A stretch of DNA of 64,000 nt, taken from contig JANATF010000002.1 of assembly GCA_029449245.1 (NCBI GenBank), forward strand, positions 310,001 through 374,000. The letters are read 5' to 3'. Source of the DNA: Mortierella alpina (taxonomy: Eukaryota > Mortierellomycota > Mortierellomycetes > Mortierellales > Mortierellaceae). Positions 61,466-64,000 of this stretch are shown one piece after another. The stretch's first letter is position 1. Each line of letters opens with the position of its first letter. Both the position numbers and the translations under genes were made by a program. Below the pieces are notes generated by a model. The model worked only from the letters and a program-made list of their open reading frames with translations. It searched no databases and was not told the DNA's origin.

Positions 61466-63675
61466 GACATGAAGCGTGGAAGGCGGTGGTTCGTCTCCGA
61501 CGCAAACAGATCCACCTTGTGTGGTCCCCACTTCCGATCCATCCGTGAGAAGAAGTCTTGGCTGATTGACCATTCCAACTGAGCTGTGAGTTGACGTGAA
61601 GGCGCGTCTGCTGGATTGAAGGACGAGGGGATGTACGTCGTCTTGAGGCGTGTGCCCGTCCTGAGGCACCTGTCCCAAAGCTTCGTTGCCCAATGTAGCA
61701 ACTCGGGTGATCGAGTGCCGCCGAAGCGATTGATGTATGCGATGGTGGACGTGTTGTCGCATATGATGTTCAGGGTCTTGCCCTTGCACTCCGGGAGGTC
61801 CGTTGCCATGAGGACCGTAAGCAATTCCTTGACATTGATGTGTTGACGATGCTGATGCTTCGACCATAATCCTGACCACCACTGGTTCCCGATCACGATG
61901 CCCCATCCCGAGTCCGATGCGTCCGTGTAGACGTCCATCGCTGTCTGAGGCGGGATCCAGCACTGTCCATTCCATGTCTGAAGCCCCGTCTTCCACCAGA
62001 GAAGGTCTTCCTTCGCCTTCGCTGTGAGATCCACCATGTCGGTCCACTGCTTTCCCGTTGCCAGAGAGGCGTTCTTCAACTGGAGCAGATGCTGTGATCG
62101 CAGGCGCGCTGGAAAGATCGCTGCGGTCATCGCATTCGTCTTGCCGATGAAGGATGAGAGCTGTCTCACCGTCGCTGCTCCCTTGTTGACCATCTTGGAC
62201 GCCTCCCTGCGCACGTCCCTGATCTTGTCGCCAGGCACTGACAAGGTCATGTTGGTCGAGTCGATGATGAATCCAAGGTGTTGAATCCTCTGAGTCGGTA
62301 CGAGCTGCGACTTCGAGAGCTTGACCAGAAAGCCCAACTCCTTCAGTTTGTCCTGAACCAGAGCAGTGTCCTTTAGTGCCTGCTCCTTCGATGACGCAGC
62401 AATCAGGAGATCGTCGAGGTATGCGAATATCCTGATCCCTCTGGCCCGTGCCCACTTCAACACAGGGCGCAGAACTTTCGTGAACACAAGTGGCGCCAGC
62501 GACAGGCTAAATGGCAACACCTTGAACTGGTAGTTCTTGCCTCTCCATCGAAACTGAAGGTATTTCCTGAAGTTCTTGTTGATCGAGACGTGGTGAAACG
62601 CGTCCTGCAGGTCGAGCGAAGTCATGTAGTCGTTCCTGCGGATCGCCGTCGTGATCGCCCCTAACGTCTCCATCTTGAAGTGTCGTTGGGCGATATACGC
62701 GTTCAGTGGTCGAAGGTTGAGCACTGGACGCAGGTCGCCAGTCTTCTTTGGGATACAGAAGAGACGGCTTGAAAAACCTGGCGATGTCGCTAACTCGATA
62801 GATCCCTTGGTTAGCAAAGCGGACACCTCCTTGTCCAGCGCATCCATGTCGTCATCGCTCTGGTCGCCTGAGTTCTTTCGGCGACTGTAACCGTGTTTGT
62901 CGGAGTTACTTTTCTTGTCGGAGTATTTGTCGGACCGTTGTTGTTGGTCCTGCTTGCCCGACTTGCACCGACGGTTGAAGTTGCTGCTGCTGGTCGACTT
63001 CGGGGGTGCGAAAGCTGCTGAGAGAGCTTTGGCGGTCTTGAGCTGCTCGTTGAAAGACTGAGGGTCGATGAGCAAATGAGGCGAGTCTGATACTGGGAGT
63101 CCTTTTTCCTTGCGCAGGTTGTCCATGCGGATCGAAGTAACCTTGCTCGCCAGAAGCTCCAGCTGCTCGCGCATATGGTTGGCAAAGTTGATAAAAAGCT
63201 CCTCACTCTCTTCTGGTACATCGTTAGCAGAAAGGACTTGGTGAATAAGTTGGTCGATGGGGCGAGTGAGATGTGCAATGTCGCCCTGAAGCTTCGCCAG
63301 CTGTCCGTCATGGGCCTTGAACGTGGAAGAACGCTGCACGACTGCTGGGAGGACAGGGGGGTCGTACAAAACGCGCGTGTTTTTGGGGTAGCGGCGAAGT
63401 TGGTTGTTCCAGTCCTCAGCAGAGACTGGTCTGCGAAAGAAGGTGCGTGGATCATCTGGCCAGATCCCAGGACAATGCTCGCGTTCCTTGGAAGAGGGTG
63501 TGTACAGTTCGGTGACAGCTGGGGGAGCGACTTGCTCATCCCGCTGAGGAGGGTCCTGGTCAAGGGGCGTTGAGGCCAGGGCCTCGCGAAGCATGGATCG
63601 CATAGCAGACTTAAAGTCGTCGCTTTGAAGAAGGGAAGCGATGGGATCATGAGGGGAGGGAGATGAAGAGGACAT
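61144..63675 (-). CDS. DIRS gag-RT-RNase H polyprotein
   Basis: 843 residues, ATG at 63675. Residues 1-280 are gag-like (helical, then a basic Ser/Lys-rich linker KSNSDKHGYSRRKNSGDQ). RT: KKTGDLRPVLNLRPLNAYI, YMTSLDLQDAFHHVSIN (motif A) and IFAYLDDLLIAASS (YLDD). RNase H: YTDASDSGWGIVIGN and ICDNTSTIAYINR. The C-terminal YCCPPWNLIPTVLQ block overlaps the recombinase start. Here gag and RT are one frame, unlike the two-frame arrangement at 21155-23933. Fully open and probably functional. Confidence 0.88.
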   Translation of the reverse strand: MSSSSPSPHDPIASLLQSDDFKSAMRSMLREALASTPLDQDPPQRDEQVAPPAVTELYTPSSKEREHCPGIWPDDPRTFFRRPVSAEDWNNQLRRYPKNTRVLYDPPVLPAVVQRSSTFKAHDGQLAKLQGDIAHLTRPIDQLIHQVLSANDVPEESEELFINFANHMREQLELLASKVTSIRMDNLRKEKGLPVSDSPHLLIDPQSFNEQLKTAKALSAAFAPPKSTSSSNFNRRCKSGKQDQQQRSDKYSDKKSNSDKHGYSRRKNSGDQSDDDMDALDKEVSALLTKGSIELATSPGFSSRLFCIPKKTGDLRPVLNLRPLNAYIAQRHFKMETLGAITTAIRRNDYMTSLDLQDAFHHVSINKNFRKYLQFRWRGKNYQFKVLPFSLSLAPLVFTKVLRPVLKWARARGIRIFAYLDDLLIAASSKEQALKDTALVQDKLKELGFLVKLSKSQLVPTQRIQHLGFIIDSTNMTLSVPGDKIRDVRREASKMVNKGAATVRQLSSFIGKTNAMTAAIFPARLRSQHLLQLKNASLATGKQWTDMVDLTAKAKEDLLWWKTGLQTWNGQCWIPPQTAMDVYTDASDSGWGIVIGNQWWSGLWSKHQHRQHINVKELLTVLMATDLPECKGKTLNIICDNTSTIAYINRFGGTRSPELLHWATKLWDRCLRTGTRLKTTYIPSSFNPADAPSRQLTAQLEWSISQDFFSRMDRKWGPHKVDLFASETNHRLPRFMSWKPCKRAMAWDALQQPWKGLGRVYCCPPWNLIPTVLQKIRQEKVEATIITQFWRSALWFPTIQDTSTKAPIPIPREAVLPAPGNAPDILQKNPMWSLTAWSVSGRR

Positions 63676-63850
63676 AGGTGTGATACTACTCTAGGTGCGG
63701 ATGAGTGTTCCGAGCGAACGAAAAGAAGATGCAGTTCCAGTAGGGCTCCCACCGAGTACAAATAGTTCAGTCTAGCTTCACTTTATTTCATTTCTGGAGG
63801 TTTCGAGCAATCATCATTAAAAGAAGATTACACATATGGAGTCCTCGCCA

Positions 63851-64000
63851 AAGGCTGGATAATCCATAGATAGGGCAGAACTAACTTTGCTCACACGGAC
63901 TATTAATAAATAAACAACAATGCACGTTTTCCTCTCAATGGGGGGGACAATCAATCCAACGTTTCTTTCACTCTGACAGGGAGAACCGAAATTGAGGGAG
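63851..64000. other. Window edge, no gene
   Basis: Flank of the last DIRS element; nothing recognised. Confidence 0.4.

Larger units (their letters stand above)
60905..63850 (-). mobile_element. DIRS element of a second family, recombinase truncated
   Basis: Minus strand: a fused gag-RT-RNase H frame (63675-61144) and the 5' part of an overlapping recombinase frame. Left terminal sequence at about 63780-63850 (CTTTATTTCATTTCTGG, AAGAAGATTACACATATG) resembles the ITR logic of the other DIRS. The 3' end is cut near 60905 by the Helitron boundary. Confidence 0.8.

Noticed and set aside
1-64000. CRISPR array or prokaryotic operon structure
   Set aside because: No regular repeat-spacer pattern; introns, poly(A) tails and eukaryotic transposons show a eukaryotic genome.

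Overview
This window looks like a transposon-rich accessory region of an early-diverging filamentous fungus. Mortierellomycotina (Mortierella and relatives) is my best guess. I infer this from short GT-AG introns of 58-116 bp, DIRS-type tyrosine-recombinase retrotransposons, a bacterial-looking modular NRPS in a fungal gene, a chitin deacetylase and small secreted cysteine-rich proteins. No rRNA or tRNA gene was recognised.

Layout. 1-1152: 3'-truncated chitin deacetylase (minus). 2750: Helitron end. 4750-7240: wrecked Ty3/Gypsy chromovirus (minus), abutting a small Cys-rich ORF. 8509-10095: 3CxxC zinc-finger protein. 10333-11118 and upstream: a spliced gene with a PD-(D/E)XK-like signature. 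12389-13994: 3' part of a DIRS element with a 68-bp inverted repeat. 14058-16085: large secreted protein. 17484-20130: two small secreted Cys-rich genes among three MITE-like repeats. 20880-25827: an SGNH-hydrolase gene split seamlessly by a complete DIRS element. 26697-about 32000: LINE with a poly(A) tail and a frameshifted ORF2. 32387-32737: Cys-rich secreted gene with a nonsense codon 3. 34239-35896: solo-LTR fragment and a decayed Helitron whose 3' end lies 60 bp from the NRPS stop codon.

35956-49232 (minus) is the centrepiece. It is a single four-module NRPS gene of five exons; my splice model gives 12,870 nt in frame (4289 aa). Domain order is partial C-A-T-C-A-T-C-A-T-C-A-T-TE. All four A domains are interrupted by a phase-1 intron at the same place. 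The last modules repeat with a 3284-bp period and are almost base-identical over about 3 kb, so the gene appears to have grown by recent tandem module duplication.

50894-56353 is a full-length LINE with 15-bp target duplications. 56411-63850 is a nested pile: solo LTR, truncated DIRS, Gypsy 5' LTR plus gag-protease, a small non-autonomous Helitron with tandem hairpins, and a second DIRS family.

The host genes mostly encode secreted or cell-wall products (deacetylase, SGNH hydrolase, Cys-rich proteins) plus one peptide synthetase. That fits a fast-evolving, TE-driven environmental-interaction locus; this reading is inference.
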